From Pseudomonas fluorescens (GTDB lineage: Bacteria > Pseudomonadota > Gammaproteobacteria > Pseudomonadales > Pseudomonadaceae): DNA of 64,000 bases. The notes beneath the pieces were generated by a model. That model did not search any database. It worked only from the letters and a program-made list of their open reading frames with translations, and was not told the origin of the DNA. Positions 26,269 to 34,842 of this stretch are shown piece by piece. The stretch is taken from positions 124,001 to 188,000 of the forward strand of contig NZ_CABVHK010000002.1 in the NCBI RefSeq assembly GCF_902497785.1, in the 5' to 3' direction. Position numbers and translations under genes: made by a program. Positions within the stretch are counted from its first letter, which is position 1, and every line of letters begins with the position of its first letter.

Positions 26269-27882
26269 ATGGCTACTCCTTCCTTCACTGCCGCCCAGGC
26301 GCCTGCCAGCAGCGCCAAGCCGCAATTCGACAAGAAACCCGGCCTGCTCACCCTGCTGATTTTCTTCGGTGTGCTGGCCAGCGGGCTGTTGTTCACCGCC
26401 TACAGTCTGATGCACGACATGAACGAGCTGGGCACAGTCGTGACCACCTGGACGCCGTTTTTGCTGCTGGGCGTGGCGTTGGTAATTGCGCTGGGCTTTG
26501 AGTTCGTCAACGGTTTCCACGACACCGCCAACGCCGTGGCCACGGTGATTTACACCCATTCGTTGCCGCCGAATTTCGCAGTGGTCTGGTCCGGGTTCTT
26601 CAATTTTCTCGGGGTGTTGCTGTCCAGCGGCGCAGTGGCTTTTGGCATCATCGCCCTGCTGCCGGTGGAGCTGATTTTGCAAGTCGGATCGTCCGCCGGT
26701 TTCGCGATGATCTTCGCCCTGTTGATCGCCGCGATCCTGTGGAACCTCGGCACCTGGTGGCTGGGTTTGCCGGCGTCGTCGTCGCACACCCTGATCGGTT
26801 CGATCATCGGCGTCGGCGTGGCCAACGCGCTGATGCACGGGCGCGACGGCACCAGCGGTGTGGACTGGGCGCAAGCGACCAAAATCGGCTATGCACTGTT
26901 GCTCTCGCCACTGGTCGGCTTCGGCTGTGCGGCGTTGTTGCTGCTGGCCATGCGCGCCTTCGTCAAGAATCGCGCGTTGTACAAGGAGCCCAAGGGCAAC
27001 ACGCCGCCACCGTGGTGGATTCGCGGCATGTTGATCCTGACCTGCACCGGCGTGTCGTTCGCCCACGGTTCCAACGACGGGCAGAAAGGCATGGGCCTGA
27101 TCATGTTGATTCTGGTGGGCACGTTGCCGATGGCGTACGCGCTGAACCGCACCATGCCGGCGGATCAGGCCTTGCAGTTCGCTGCCGTCGCCGAAGTCAC
27201 CCAGCAAGCACTGGTGAAAAGTTCGCCGCTGCCGGCGCCGGCCGACCCACGTCCAGTACTGTCCGATTACGTGCGCAGCAAGGAAGCCACGCCGCAACTG
27301 ATTCCCGCCCTCGCCGCGCTGGCCGGCAGCATCGGCGCTGAAGTGAAGGGGTATGGATCGCTGGCGAAAGTCCCGGCCGAGGCCGTGGGTAACGTGCGTA
27401 ACGACATGTACCTGACCAGCGAAACCATTCGCCTGATGGACAAGAACAAGGTCGGCAACTTCGACGCGGACACTCGCGACAAGCTGCAACTGTTCAAACA
27501 GCAGATCGACAACTCGACGCGGTTTATCCCGCTGTGGGTGAAGATCGCGGTGGCGATTGCGCTGGGCCTGGGCACCATGGTCGGCTGGAAACGCATCGTG
27601 GTGACGGTCGGTGAAAAAATCGGCAAGACGCACCTGACTTACGCGCAGGGCGCTTCGGCAGAAACCGTGGCCATGCTGACCATCGGCGCGGCGGACATGT
27701 TCGGGCTGCCGGTGTCGACCACCCATGTATTGTCATCGGGGGTCGCCGGGACCATGGTCGCCAACGGCGGCGGCTTGCAGATGCGCACCATCCGTAATCT
27801 GCTGATGGCCTGGGTGTTGACCTTGCCGGCGGCAATTGTGTTGTCGGGCAGCTTGTATTGGCTGTTCACCCAGATTTTCTAG
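26269..27882 (+). CDS. Inorganic phosphate transporter, Pit family
   Basis: A 537-residue membrane protein with about ten hydrophobic segments and the duplicated Pit signatures GFEFVNGFHDTANAVATVIY in the N-terminal half and GVSFAHGSNDGQKGMG in the middle. A long soluble insertion separates the halves (about 300-420). Pit transporters import phosphate with a proton. The ATG at 26269 follows the upstream in-frame codon at 26260; the former fits the cytoplasmic N-terminus better. A half pho box (CTGTAACAT) upstream was not convincing. Confidence 0.93.
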   Translation: MATPSFTAAQAPASSAKPQFDKKPGLLTLLIFFGVLASGLLFTAYSLMHDMNELGTVVTTWTPFLLLGVALVIALGFEFVNGFHDTANAVATVIYTHSLPPNFAVVWSGFFNFLGVLLSSGAVAFGIIALLPVELILQVGSSAGFAMIFALLIAAILWNLGTWWLGLPASSSHTLIGSIIGVGVANALMHGRDGTSGVDWAQATKIGYALLLSPLVGFGCAALLLLAMRAFVKNRALYKEPKGNTPPPWWIRGMLILTCTGVSFAHGSNDGQKGMGLIMLILVGTLPMAYALNRTMPADQALQFAAVAEVTQQALVKSSPLPAPADPRPVLSDYVRSKEATPQLIPALAALAGSIGAEVKGYGSLAKVPAEAVGNVRNDMYLTSETIRLMDKNKVGNFDADTRDKLQLFKQQIDNSTRFIPLWVKIAVAIALGLGTMVGWKRIVVTVGEKIGKTHLTYAQGASAETVAMLTIGAADMFGLPVSTTHVLSSGVAGTMVANGGGLQMRTIRNLLMAWVLTLPAAIVLSGSLYWLFTQIF

Positions 27883-27915
27883 TTTCAACACCCTCCCCTG
27901 TGGGAACTGCTGCTC

Positions 27916-28017
27916 TGTGGGAGCGAGCCTGCTCGCGAAGATCGTCAAGACAACCCGGTCATTTAGACAGCCCGCGTTATCGTTGACGTCCTTCGCGAGC
28001 AGGCTCGCTCCCACAGG
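27916..28017. repeat. REP inverted pair
   Basis: GTGGGAGCGAGCCTGCTCGC and its inverse about 60 bases apart, after the phosphate transporter gene and before the oxygenase gene. Confidence 0.85.
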
Positions 28018-28158
28018 GATTTTTTTTATCCGTAGAACGCTATTCGTCGCAAATTCAGGGGATGACGCTTTTATTGGTCCCCCGCCCGCCCTATTGCACT
28101 TCAGTTTGCTACCGTGTGGCCGACTCTTAAGAGACTCGATGCATTCAGGAGTGGGATC

Positions 28159-29025
28159 GTGAATCTGTACATCAATCAGCTGCAACACAAAGCTGACTTT
28201 AAAGAAGCCATCTACGCCGGCGACATCTTCCTGAACACTCAGCTGCGCGCCGCCAAAGAGTTGTGTGCGTTCGCTCAGGAAAGCATCACCGCCGCCTTCG
28301 ACGGCGAGACCCGGCACCAGGCGCTGCACACGCTGATGCCGGTGGAAGAATTCGTGGTTCTGGTGACGCGCCTCAAGGGCCAGTTCACCAATAGCCTGCG
28401 CGCCAAAGAGCTGATTCGCAGCTTCACCGACGAGATCGGTGCAGCGCCCGAGGAATTCATCTTCGACGTGCCGCGCATCCGCGTCGTGCCCAACTACGAC
28501 TACCTGCACGCGGGCGTCAGCTATGCCTATAAACCACATCGCGACACCTGGTACGGCGGCGTCGATTGCCAGATCAATACCTGGATGCCGGTCTACACGA
28601 TCCAGCCGGACCAGACCATGATGATCAACCCGGCCTACTTCGATGCCCCGGTGAAAAACACCTCGGCGCAATGGAGCCTGTCGGACTGGATTGATGTACA
28701 ACGTCAACGCGCCAAAGACAACGTCACCGAAGAAGCGCGCCAGCACCCGGTGCCCACCGAAGCGATCAACACCGCGTCCGAAATACGCATCGCCGGCAAC
28801 ACCGCCGAGATGCTGGTTTTCTCGGGTTCGCACTTGCATGGCACGGTGCCCAACTACACGCAACAAACCCGCTTCAGCGTGGACTTCCGCCTGATGCACC
28901 TCGACGACCTCAAACACCAGCGCGGCGCGATCAACGTCGACAGCGCCTGCCCTGACGTCGGCGCCGGCTTCAAAGACTATTTCCACGCCCACGACTTTTC
29001 TAATTTCCAAGGAATCGAAGCATGA
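28159..29025 (+). CDS. 2-oxoglutarate/Fe(II)-dioxygenase-like protein
   Basis: A 288-residue protein starting with GTG at 28159 behind AGGAG. A cupin-like Fe(II) site is suggested by H127-R-D129 in YKPHRDTWYGG, a later histidine in GSHLHGTVPN (H225 or H227) and a basic residue in TRFSVDFR (R238 or R244) that could hold 2-oxoglutarate. This resembles non-heme oxygenases of the phytanoyl-CoA hydroxylase fold. Its stop overlaps the start of the methyltransferase gene (ATGA), so the two form a unit. Substrate unknown; a hydroxylated and methylated small molecule or glycan is plausible. Confidence 0.65.
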   Translation: MNLYINQLQHKADFKEAIYAGDIFLNTQLRAAKELCAFAQESITAAFDGETRHQALHTLMPVEEFVVLVTRLKGQFTNSLRAKELIRSFTDEIGAAPEEFIFDVPRIRVVPNYDYLHAGVSYAYKPHRDTWYGGVDCQINTWMPVYTIQPDQTMMINPAYFDAPVKNTSAQWSLSDWIDVQRQRAKDNVTEEARQHPVPTEAINTASEIRIAGNTAEMLVFSGSHLHGTVPNYTQQTRFSVDFRLMHLDDLKHQRGAINVDSACPDVGAGFKDYFHAHDFSNFQGIEA

Positions 29026-29744
29026 CCAAGCGTCGCATCACGCCTGCCGAGGCCCAGTACAACGAAACCCGTGCGAACGTTCTGAAACGGGTCGATGCCG
29101 AGTACGTGGCCGACGCGCCGTTCGTCTTCGCCAACCGCATCGGCGTGACGGCTGCCCTGTCGCGCATGGAGCTGTTCAAGAAAGTCGCTGAAATACCGGG
29201 CGCGATCATTGAGTGCGGCGTGTACAAAGGCAACTCGCTGATGCTGTACATGCACTTGTCGATGATTCTCGAGCCTTACGCGATCAACCGTTCGATCGTC
29301 GGCTTCGACACTTTCGAAGGCTTCCAGAGCATCGACAAAAAAGAAGACCCGGCCGACGTCAACGAGACCATGTTCTCCGACACCGACCAGTCGCTGATCC
29401 AGGACATGATCGACGCCAACGACCTGCTGCGCCCGGTCAACCGTATCCCGCGTTGCGAGCTGGTCAAGGGCGACATCGTCAAGACCGTGCCGGAATGGGT
29501 CCAGACCCGTCCGGACCTGGTCGTGGCCATGCTGATCCTCGACACCGACCTGTACGAATCGACCAAAGTCGCGCTGGAAACCTTCCTGCCGTACATGCCA
29601 AAAGGCGCGATTGTGGTACTGGACGAAGTCGCTTACCGCAACTTCCCGGGCGAAACCAAAGCCCTGCGCGAAGTGCTCGACCTGAACAAAATCGAACTCA
29701 AGCGTTTGCCGTTCGACAGCTGCGTAGGCTACTTCCACGTCTGA
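29022..29744 (+). CDS. TylF/MycF-type SAM-dependent O-methyltransferase
   Basis: A 240-residue methyltransferase. The SAM site is ECGVYKGNSLMLY at about 64-76; the metal-binding acidic residues of the TylF/MycF/NovP group are likely in ILDTDLYESTKVALE and VVLDEVAYRNFPGE. The group methylates sugar hydroxyls of antibiotics and glycans in a metal-dependent way. It is translationally coupled to the oxygenase gene, making a two-gene tailoring cassette without visible sugar-nucleotide or glycosyltransferase genes beside it. Confidence 0.88.
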   Translation: MTKRRITPAEAQYNETRANVLKRVDAEYVADAPFVFANRIGVTAALSRMELFKKVAEIPGAIIECGVYKGNSLMLYMHLSMILEPYAINRSIVGFDTFEGFQSIDKKEDPADVNETMFSDTDQSLIQDMIDANDLLRPVNRIPRCELVKGDIVKTVPEWVQTRPDLVVAMLILDTDLYESTKVALETFLPYMPKGAIVVLDEVAYRNFPGETKALREVLDLNKIELKRLPFDSCVGYFHV

Positions 29745-29773
29745 CGCAAACGTTCTGAACTGAAACACAACCA

Positions 29774-29866
29774 CTGTGGGAGCGAGCTTGCTCGCGATAG
29801 CGGTCTGACAGTCAATGATGATGTTGAATGTGCAGGCCCCATCGCGAGCAAGCTCGCTCCCACAGG
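29774..29866. repeat. REP inverted pair
   Basis: GGAGCGAGCTTGCTCGCGAT and its inverted copy, with a 35-base spacer. Confidence 0.85.
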
Positions 29867-29883
29867 TTATGCGTTGTGTGCTT

Positions 29884-30321
29884 TTACCCTTCGCAAGACT
29901 GGCGCTGGAAAAACCGCTCGCGCACCACGTCATACACCCAGTGATAAACGTAGGTGTACGGCAGGAAAAACAGCAGCACCCCGGCATCCAGCAGGAACGC
30001 CTGCCACAGGCTGACGTTCAGCCACCAGGCAATCAGCGGCACGCCGACTGCAACCAGGCCGCCCTCAAACAGCAACGCATGAACGACGCGGGTCCAGGCG
30101 TTGCGCACAAGGTCGAAACGCTCAAGCAGGCGGTCGAAAATCCCGTTGAAAATCACGTTCCAGGCCAGGGCCAATGCCGCGATCACCACGGTAACGACGC
30201 CCATGTCGAGCAGCGGTTTGTCCATGATCCACGCCAGCAATGGCGTGCAGATCACGATGGCCAGCAGTTCGAAGCCGATGGCCTGAAAAATACGTTCGGT
30301 GATGGATTTGTTGGCGTTCAT
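29884..30321 (-). CDS. PACE family multidrug efflux transporter
   Basis: A 145-residue membrane protein of four helices made from two BTP domains. PACE motifs are visible: ERIFQAIGFE near the start and RVVHALLFE in the second half, with WNVIFNGIFD and PYTYVYHWVYD closing each half. PACE proteins export biocides such as chlorhexidine, and short polyamines. The ATG at 30321 has GGAAG eight nt upstream; earlier ATGs at 30354 and 30357 also have a GGAGGG nearby. It is divergent from a LysR regulator gene, the usual arrangement. Confidence 0.88.
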   Translation of the reverse strand: MNANKSITERIFQAIGFELLAIVICTPLLAWIMDKPLLDMGVVTVVIAALALAWNVIFNGIFDRLLERFDLVRNAWTRVVHALLFEGGLVAVGVPLIAWWLNVSLWQAFLLDAGVLLFFLPYTYVYHWVYDVVRERFFQRQSCEG

Positions 30322-30411
30322 GACAAGCACTTCCTGAGTGACAGTGGTTGCCATCATCCCTCCACACCTCGATACTTCATAACCAATAACCATCGACCAA
30401 GGCGATAGATC

Positions 30412-31266
30412 ATGGCGTCTCAGGAAGTGTTGCAAGCGTTCGTGCAAGCGGCGACGCAAGGTTCGTTTTCCGCAGCGGCGCGCAAATTGGGGCGCAGTCA
30501 GTCGACCATCAGCGCGGCCGTGGCGAGCCTGGAAATCGATCTGGATTTGACGTTATTCGACCGCAGCAGCCGCAAGCCGACCCTGACGCCCGCCGGGCAC
30601 GTGATGTTGCAACGGGCCGAGGAAATCCTTGCGGCGACCAGCCGTCTGGAAATGACGGCCAGTCAGCTCGCCCAAGGTGTCGAGCCGAAGCTGACGGTCG
30701 CCATTTCCGACACCTATCAGTCCGACCGCTTCGAAGCGGCACTGAGTGCCTTCGACCAGCGTTACCCGGACCTCGAGCTCGAATGCCTGATCGCCGAATG
30801 CGACGACCTGGTGGCGCTGGTGCAAAGCGGTCGGGCGCATGTCGCGTTCGCCGAGCAGCAGGCTAGTTACCCGCCGGACCTGGTCAGTTCGACGGTGCAG
30901 GAGCGCACGGAAATTGCCTTGTTCGTGTCTCGCGCGCATCCGTTGGCGGCACTGGCCGTCGTCGATCAGGACGCGTTGCAACAGCATCGGGAGTTGCGGC
31001 TGGCGACCATCGTCAATCCCTATGAATCCCGTGCGAAGGGGCGTGTCTGGTCGGCACCGAGTTACCTGATGCTGCTGGAAATGGCCCAGGGCGGGTTCGG
31101 CTGGGCGCCCTTGCCGCGCTGGCTGGTAGCGCGGTTCGATGCCGGGACGTTGCAGGAATTGAAAGTGCGCGGCTGGCCAAAACCGTTATTTGTGGATGCG
31201 CTGTGGTCGCGGCTGCACCCGCCGGGGCCGGCCGGGAGTTGGTTGTTGGGCAAGATGCTGGAATAG
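30412..31266 (+). CDS. LysR family regulator of the PACE gene
   Basis: A 284-residue LysR protein with the N-terminal winged helix at about 1-60 (TQGSFSAAARKLGRSQSTIS) and a periplasmic-binding-type effector domain. It faces away from the PACE transporter gene, and such pairs are normally regulator and target. The last ten codons (GSWLLGKMLE plus stop) lie in an 83-base tandem duplication. Confidence 0.93.
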   Translation: MASQEVLQAFVQAATQGSFSAAARKLGRSQSTISAAVASLEIDLDLTLFDRSSRKPTLTPAGHVMLQRAEEILAATSRLEMTASQLAQGVEPKLTVAISDTYQSDRFEAALSAFDQRYPDLELECLIAECDDLVALVQSGRAHVAFAEQQASYPPDLVSSTVQERTEIALFVSRAHPLAALAVVDQDALQQHRELRLATIVNPYESRAKGRVWSAPSYLMLLEMAQGGFGWAPLPRWLVARFDAGTLQELKVRGWPKPLFVDALWSRLHPPGPAGSWLLGKMLE

Positions 31267-31394
31267 CGGTGCGGCCATTCGCGAGCAGGCTCGCTCCCAC
31301 ATTAGTCCTGTGGGCCGGGAGTTGGTTGTTGGGCAAGATGCTGGAATAGCGGTGCGGCCTTCGCGAGCAGGCTCGCTCCCACATTAGTCCTGTG
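31230..31394. repeat. Tandem duplication of the LysR gene end and a REP element
   Basis: Bases 31230-31312 and 31313-31394 are near-identical direct repeats of 83 and 82 bases, differing by one base (GCCATTCG versus GCCTTCG). Each copy holds the last codons of the LysR gene, its stop and one REP copy. The second copy is non-coding. Confidence 0.95.
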
Positions 31395-31432
31395 TACACC
31401 GATCCATTGTGGGAGCGAGCCTGCTCGCGAAG
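31279..31432. repeat. Three REP copies
   Basis: Two direct copies at 31279 and 31360, from the tandem duplication, plus one inverted copy at about 31408-31432. The odd number is explained by the duplication. Confidence 0.9.
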
Positions 31433-31450
31433 GGGCCGGTGAATTCACCC

Positions 31451-32686
31451 TCACTTCAAAGCCCTGATCCGCGCCTCGATAAACCGCCGCTCCGGCACTT
31501 GCCGAGTCAATTCCAGCGCCCGTTCATAGGCCGTCCGCGCCTCCGCCACCCGCCCCAACTGCCGACAAAATTCCGCCCGTGCCGAATGCGCCAGGTGGTA
31601 ATCAAGCAAATCCCCGCGCTGCAGAATCCCTTCAACCAAGGTCAGTCCCGCCAACGGCCCATCCCGTTTGGAGATTGCCGCCGCGCGGTTCAACTCGATC
31701 ACCGGCGAAGGCACCGCCGCCAGCAGCACATCATACAAACCGACAATCTGCAGCCAGTCCGTCTCCCCCGCTGTCGGCGCTTCGGCATGCACTGCCGCAA
31801 TGGCTGCTTGCAGGCAATACGGTCCGAATCCCTGCGTGGCCAGCGCCCTCTCGATCAGCGCGCAACCTTCGGCAATCAACCCGGCATCCCACAATGAACG
31901 GTCCTGCTCGTCCAGCACAATCAGCTCGCCACTTGCCGAGGTGCGAGCCGGGCGCCGCGACTCATGCAGCAGCATCAGCGCCAGCAGCCCCATTACCTCG
32001 GCCTCGGGCAATAACTCCATCAACAACCGCCCGAGACGGATGGCCTCGCGGGTCAGTTCTTCGCGCGTCAATTCAGCGCCGACAGACGCCGAATAGCCTT
32101 CGTTGAACACCAGATAAATCACCCGCAGCACACTGTCGAGGCGCTCGGGCAGTTCCGCCAGGGTTGGCACTTGATAGGGAATTTTCGCGTCACGGATTTT
32201 CGCCTTGGCCCGCACGATGCGCTGGGCGATGGTGGCGGGTGCGGACAAAAACGCCCGGGCAATTTCCTCCGTCGTCAGGTCGCAGACTTCGCGCAACGTC
32301 AGCGGTACTTGCGCATCCGCCGCGAGTGCCGGGTGGCAACAGGTGAAGATCAGGCGCAGGCGATCGTCTTCCACGTCTTCGGCACTCCACTCGGCGTCTT
32401 CCAGCGCCTCGAGCTGCGCAATCAACATCGGCCGGGACGCCGCAAACCGCGCGCGTCGACGCAGCACGTCAATGGCCTTGAAGCGCCCGGTGGACACTAG
32501 CCACGCGCGCGGATTATCCGGCACGCCGTCCCGCTGCCAGCGCTCGACCGCGATGAAAAAAGCCTCGTGCAGCGCCTCTTCGGCGAGGTCGAAATCACCG
32601 AGCAAGCGGATCAGCGTCGCGAGTATTCGTCGCGACTCTTCACGGTAAACCTGCTCGACCCGAGCCTTGACCGACACCCCGGGCAT
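31451..32686 (-). CDS. ECF42-type sigma factor with C-terminal TPR-like domain
   Basis: A 411-residue sigma factor. Sigma regions 2 (about 20-85, LLGDFDLAEEALHEAFFIAV) and 4 (about 115-170) are followed by a 230-residue C-terminal domain (DUF6596/TPR-like, VFNEGYSASVGAELTREELT) that replaces the classical anti-sigma. This is the ECF42 layout. The start codon shares its A with the TGA stop of the YCII/DGPF gene, and that partner is characteristic of the group. Third gene of a three-gene operon. Confidence 0.93.
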   Translation of the reverse strand: MPGVSVKARVEQVYREESRRILATLIRLLGDFDLAEEALHEAFFIAVERWQRDGVPDNPRAWLVSTGRFKAIDVLRRRARFAASRPMLIAQLEALEDAEWSAEDVEDDRLRLIFTCCHPALAADAQVPLTLREVCDLTTEEIARAFLSAPATIAQRIVRAKAKIRDAKIPYQVPTLAELPERLDSVLRVIYLVFNEGYSASVGAELTREELTREAIRLGRLLMELLPEAEVMGLLALMLLHESRRPARTSASGELIVLDEQDRSLWDAGLIAEGCALIERALATQGFGPYCLQAAIAAVHAEAPTAGETDWLQIVGLYDVLLAAVPSPVIELNRAAAISKRDGPLAGLTLVEGILQRGDLLDYHLAHSARAEFCRQLGRVAEARTAYERALELTRQVPERRFIEARIRALK

Positions 32687-33045
32687 CAGTCCCGCAGGCC
32701 TTCGGTCACCAACTGTCGGACGGGGCGCACCTCGACACAGCCGACCCGGGCCGCCGGAATATTGCCGGCGACCTGCAAGGCCTCATTGAGGTCCTTGGCA
32801 TCGATCAGGTAAAAGCCGGCCAACTGCTCCTTGGTTTCTGCGAACGGGCCATCGGTGATCGACAGTTTGCCGTTGCGCATGCGCACGGTGGTGGCGGTCT
32901 GCACCGACTCCAGCGCCTCCGCCGCGATCATCCGGCCGCTGCTTTCAATCGCATCGGCGTAGGCCATGCACTCAGCGTCATGGGGGCTATCGGGCAGCGA
33001 GTGCAGTTCCCGCTCATTGCTGTAGACCAGGCATAAATACTTCAT
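32686..33045 (-). CDS. YCII/DGPF domain protein
   Basis: A 119-residue protein with the DGPF signature ITDGPFAETKEQLAGFYLI at about 72-90. DGPF proteins accompany ECF42 sigma factors; their biochemical role is not known. The ATG at 33045 has GGAGA four nt upstream. The stop overlaps the sigma start by one base. Confidence 0.92.
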   Translation of the reverse strand: MKYLCLVYSNERELHSLPDSPHDAECMAYADAIESSGRMIAAEALESVQTATTVRMRNGKLSITDGPFAETKEQLAGFYLIDAKDLNEALQVAGNIPAARVGCVEVRPVRQLVTEGLRD

Positions 33046-33125
33046 GGGGCTCTCCCGGATCGAACGGATCAACTATGGCTGCTGTTTGGCGTTTGAGAGT
33101 TGCTTTCCGATAAATAGCCCGACGC

Positions 33126-33551
33126 TCAGGGCTCCAGATTGAACAGCGCTGTACCGCTCATCATGTCGAACGGCGCCGACCAGTGTTCGTGAACGATGCG
33201 CCATTGCCCGGCCTCGCGCCGATAACAGGCGGTCACGCGCATCCAGCAGGCCTGGGTTTCACCCTTGTCGTTGGTGCCACCGCAATGGGCCAGCCAATGG
33301 GCGAAGGCGATGTGCTCGTCGGCCACGACGTTCATCTGGTCGAAGTCGAAGGTGTGCGTGCCCTGGCACATTTCCATGCACTCCAGCCAATGTGCGCGGT
33401 AGGCCGCCTTGCCGCGAAATTGCAGGGCCTTGACCGCGTCGTAGGAGACGATCTCCTCGCCATAAAGGGTCATCAGCTTTTCGACGTCCTTGGCGATGAC
33501 TGCCTGGCGATAGGTGTCGATCAGGGACTCGATTTCGTGAGTAGCGCTCAT
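33126..33551 (-). CDS. SnoaL-like/DUF4440 protein
   Basis: A 141-residue protein of the NTF2/SnoaL fold (SATHEIESLIDTYRQAVIAKD, ending VHEHWSAPFDM). It is the first gene of the ECF42 operon. The ATG at 33551 has GGAGAA upstream. Fold-level assignment is good; a catalytic role is unknown. A putative ECF42 promoter precedes it at 33590-33616. Confidence 0.85.
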   Translation of the reverse strand: MSATHEIESLIDTYRQAVIAKDVEKLMTLYGEEIVSYDAVKALQFRGKAAYRAHWLECMEMCQGTHTFDFDQMNVVADEHIAFAHWLAHCGGTNDKGETQACWMRVTACYRREAGQWRIVHEHWSAPFDMMSGTALFNLEP

Positions 33552-33589
33552 GGTGGTTCTCCGTGGTTTTTGTTGTGAAGACACCTTTA

Positions 33590-33616
33590 GTCGTCTGGCA
33601 AAACGCCAAATCGACA
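33590..33616 (-). promoter_or_regulatory. Putative ECF42 promoter
   Basis: Read on the minus strand, TGTCGA (33616-33611) is followed after 17 bases by CGAC (33593-33590). As I recall, ECF42 promoters carry TGTCGA at -35 and CGTC/CGAC at -10. It lies 39 bases upstream of the first gene of the operon and suggests autoregulation. Confidence 0.55.
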
Positions 33617-33691
33617 ATCAAATTAACAATAATCCATGGGCGCAAAATCGTTAGAATCCGAAGCTCATTTCTGTTGGAAAAGGACACTCCA

Positions 33692-34177
33692 GTGACAGCC
33701 CGACTCGTGCCTTACGAAACCCTGAACGCGCGCCAGCGCCAGCAGGTCGAGGCGATCGAAATTCACAAGGAACAAATCAAATTCTCCGGCGACATCCACG
33801 GTGCGTTGCACACCTTGCTGTCGAAGCCGGGCCCGGGCGTCAAAGGATTCGCGCTGCTGGTCGAGGACATTCCCGTCGCCTTCCTGCTGCTCAAACGCCC
33901 GCCGGTGCTACCCGCCTGGGCCGATGAACACAGCGCCACCCTGCATGCGCTGCAAGTCGATCAGCGTCATCAAGGCAAAGGCCTTGGCAAGGCCTGCCTG
34001 CAAGCCTTGCCCGACGTCGCCCGTCAGGCGTTTCCGGAGATCAACGGGCTGGAGTTGTCGGTGGATGCGGACAATGCAGCGGCCATCGCGCTGTATTCCA
34101 GGTTCGGCTGGGTCGACAGTGGCGAAGCCTATAAGGGCCGGATTGGTTACGAACGGCGGATGGGCCTGAAGTTCTGA
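33692..34177 (+). CDS. GNAT family N-acetyltransferase
   Basis: A 161-residue acetyltransferase with the acetyl-CoA pyrophosphate loop QRHQGKGLGKACL at about 93-105 and SVDADNAAAIALYSRFGW near the end. GTG start at 33692 with GGA seven nt upstream. Substrate unknown. It is divergent from the ECF42 operon. Confidence 0.9.
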   Translation: MTARLVPYETLNARQRQQVEAIEIHKEQIKFSGDIHGALHTLLSKPGPGVKGFALLVEDIPVAFLLLKRPPVLPAWADEHSATLHALQVDQRHQGKGLGKACLQALPDVARQAFPEINGLELSVDADNAAAIALYSRFGWVDSGEAYKGRIGYERRMGLKF

Positions 34178-34191
34178 AGTAAACACAAAAC

Positions 34192-34286
34192 CTGTGGGAG
34201 CGGGCTCGCCCGCGATGACAATGGCAGATCCAATCGAGATTTCGCCCCTACTACCGTCAATCGCGGGCAAGCCCGCTCCCACAGGG
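34192..34286. repeat. REP inverted pair (variant)
   Basis: GTGGGAGCGGGCTCGCCCGCGA and its inverse, a variant with GGGC where most copies have GAGC. Confidence 0.8.
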
Positions 34287-34309
34287 TTCTTCAGTGTTCT
34301 ATAGGCTTG

Positions 34310-34798
34310 TCACAACGCCAACACCATCTCATGCCACGCCATCCCGCCATGATCCGACGCGGAAGGCTTGACGTAGACAAACCCGAAGCCGGCATAGAGC
34401 GGGATGTGCCGCTCCTTGCACATCAGGTGAATGTTGGTTTTGCCCAAGCCACGCATGCGTTCGATAAACTCGCCCATCAAGCGTTTCGCCACGCCCTGCC
34501 CCTGATAATCCGGGTGTACCACCACCGACATGATCACCACCTGCGGGCCGGCCGGGTCGTGGCCGATCAATTCCTTGAACGCTTCGTCCGACATCTCGAC
34601 TTGAAACGCCGCACCGGAGTTGATGAAACCGGCTACAGCGCCGTCCACTTCGGCGACGATAAAACCCTCAGGCCAGGTGGCGATGCGCGTGGCGATTTTT
34701 TCCCGGGTGGCGGCTTCGTCGCCTTCATAGGCGAGGGTTTCGATGGCGTAACAGCGGTCCAGGTCAGCGGGCAGGACGTGGCGGATAAGGAGGGTCAT
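34310..34798 (-). CDS. GNAT family N-acetyltransferase (AANAT-like)
   Basis: A 162-residue GNAT protein with VVHPDYQGQGVAKRLM at about 92-107 and PLYAGFGFVYVKPSASDHGG near the C-terminus, which resembles the arylalkylamine N-acetyltransferase-like group. Single gene between REP pair and the GyrI-like gene. Confidence 0.9.
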   Translation of the reverse strand: MTLLIRHVLPADLDRCYAIETLAYEGDEAATREKIATRIATWPEGFIVAEVDGAVAGFINSGAAFQVEMSDEAFKELIGHDPAGPQVVIMSVVVHPDYQGQGVAKRLMGEFIERMRGLGKTNIHLMCKERHIPLYAGFGFVYVKPSASDHGGMAWHEMVLAL

Positions 34799-34842
34799 GG
34801 CGGCTCGATTTCAGCGTTGAACAAGCCGCCAATCATAAGTGA

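Noticed and set aside
26200..26269. Pho box upstream of the phosphate transporter gene
   Set aside because: CTGTAACAT is one imperfect half only; no second half at the right spacing.
26254..27726. A 490-codon minus-strand open frame opposite the phosphate transporter gene
   Set aside because: The translated product is low-complexity, His/Arg/Gln-rich and lacks motifs; the Pit signatures are on the other strand.
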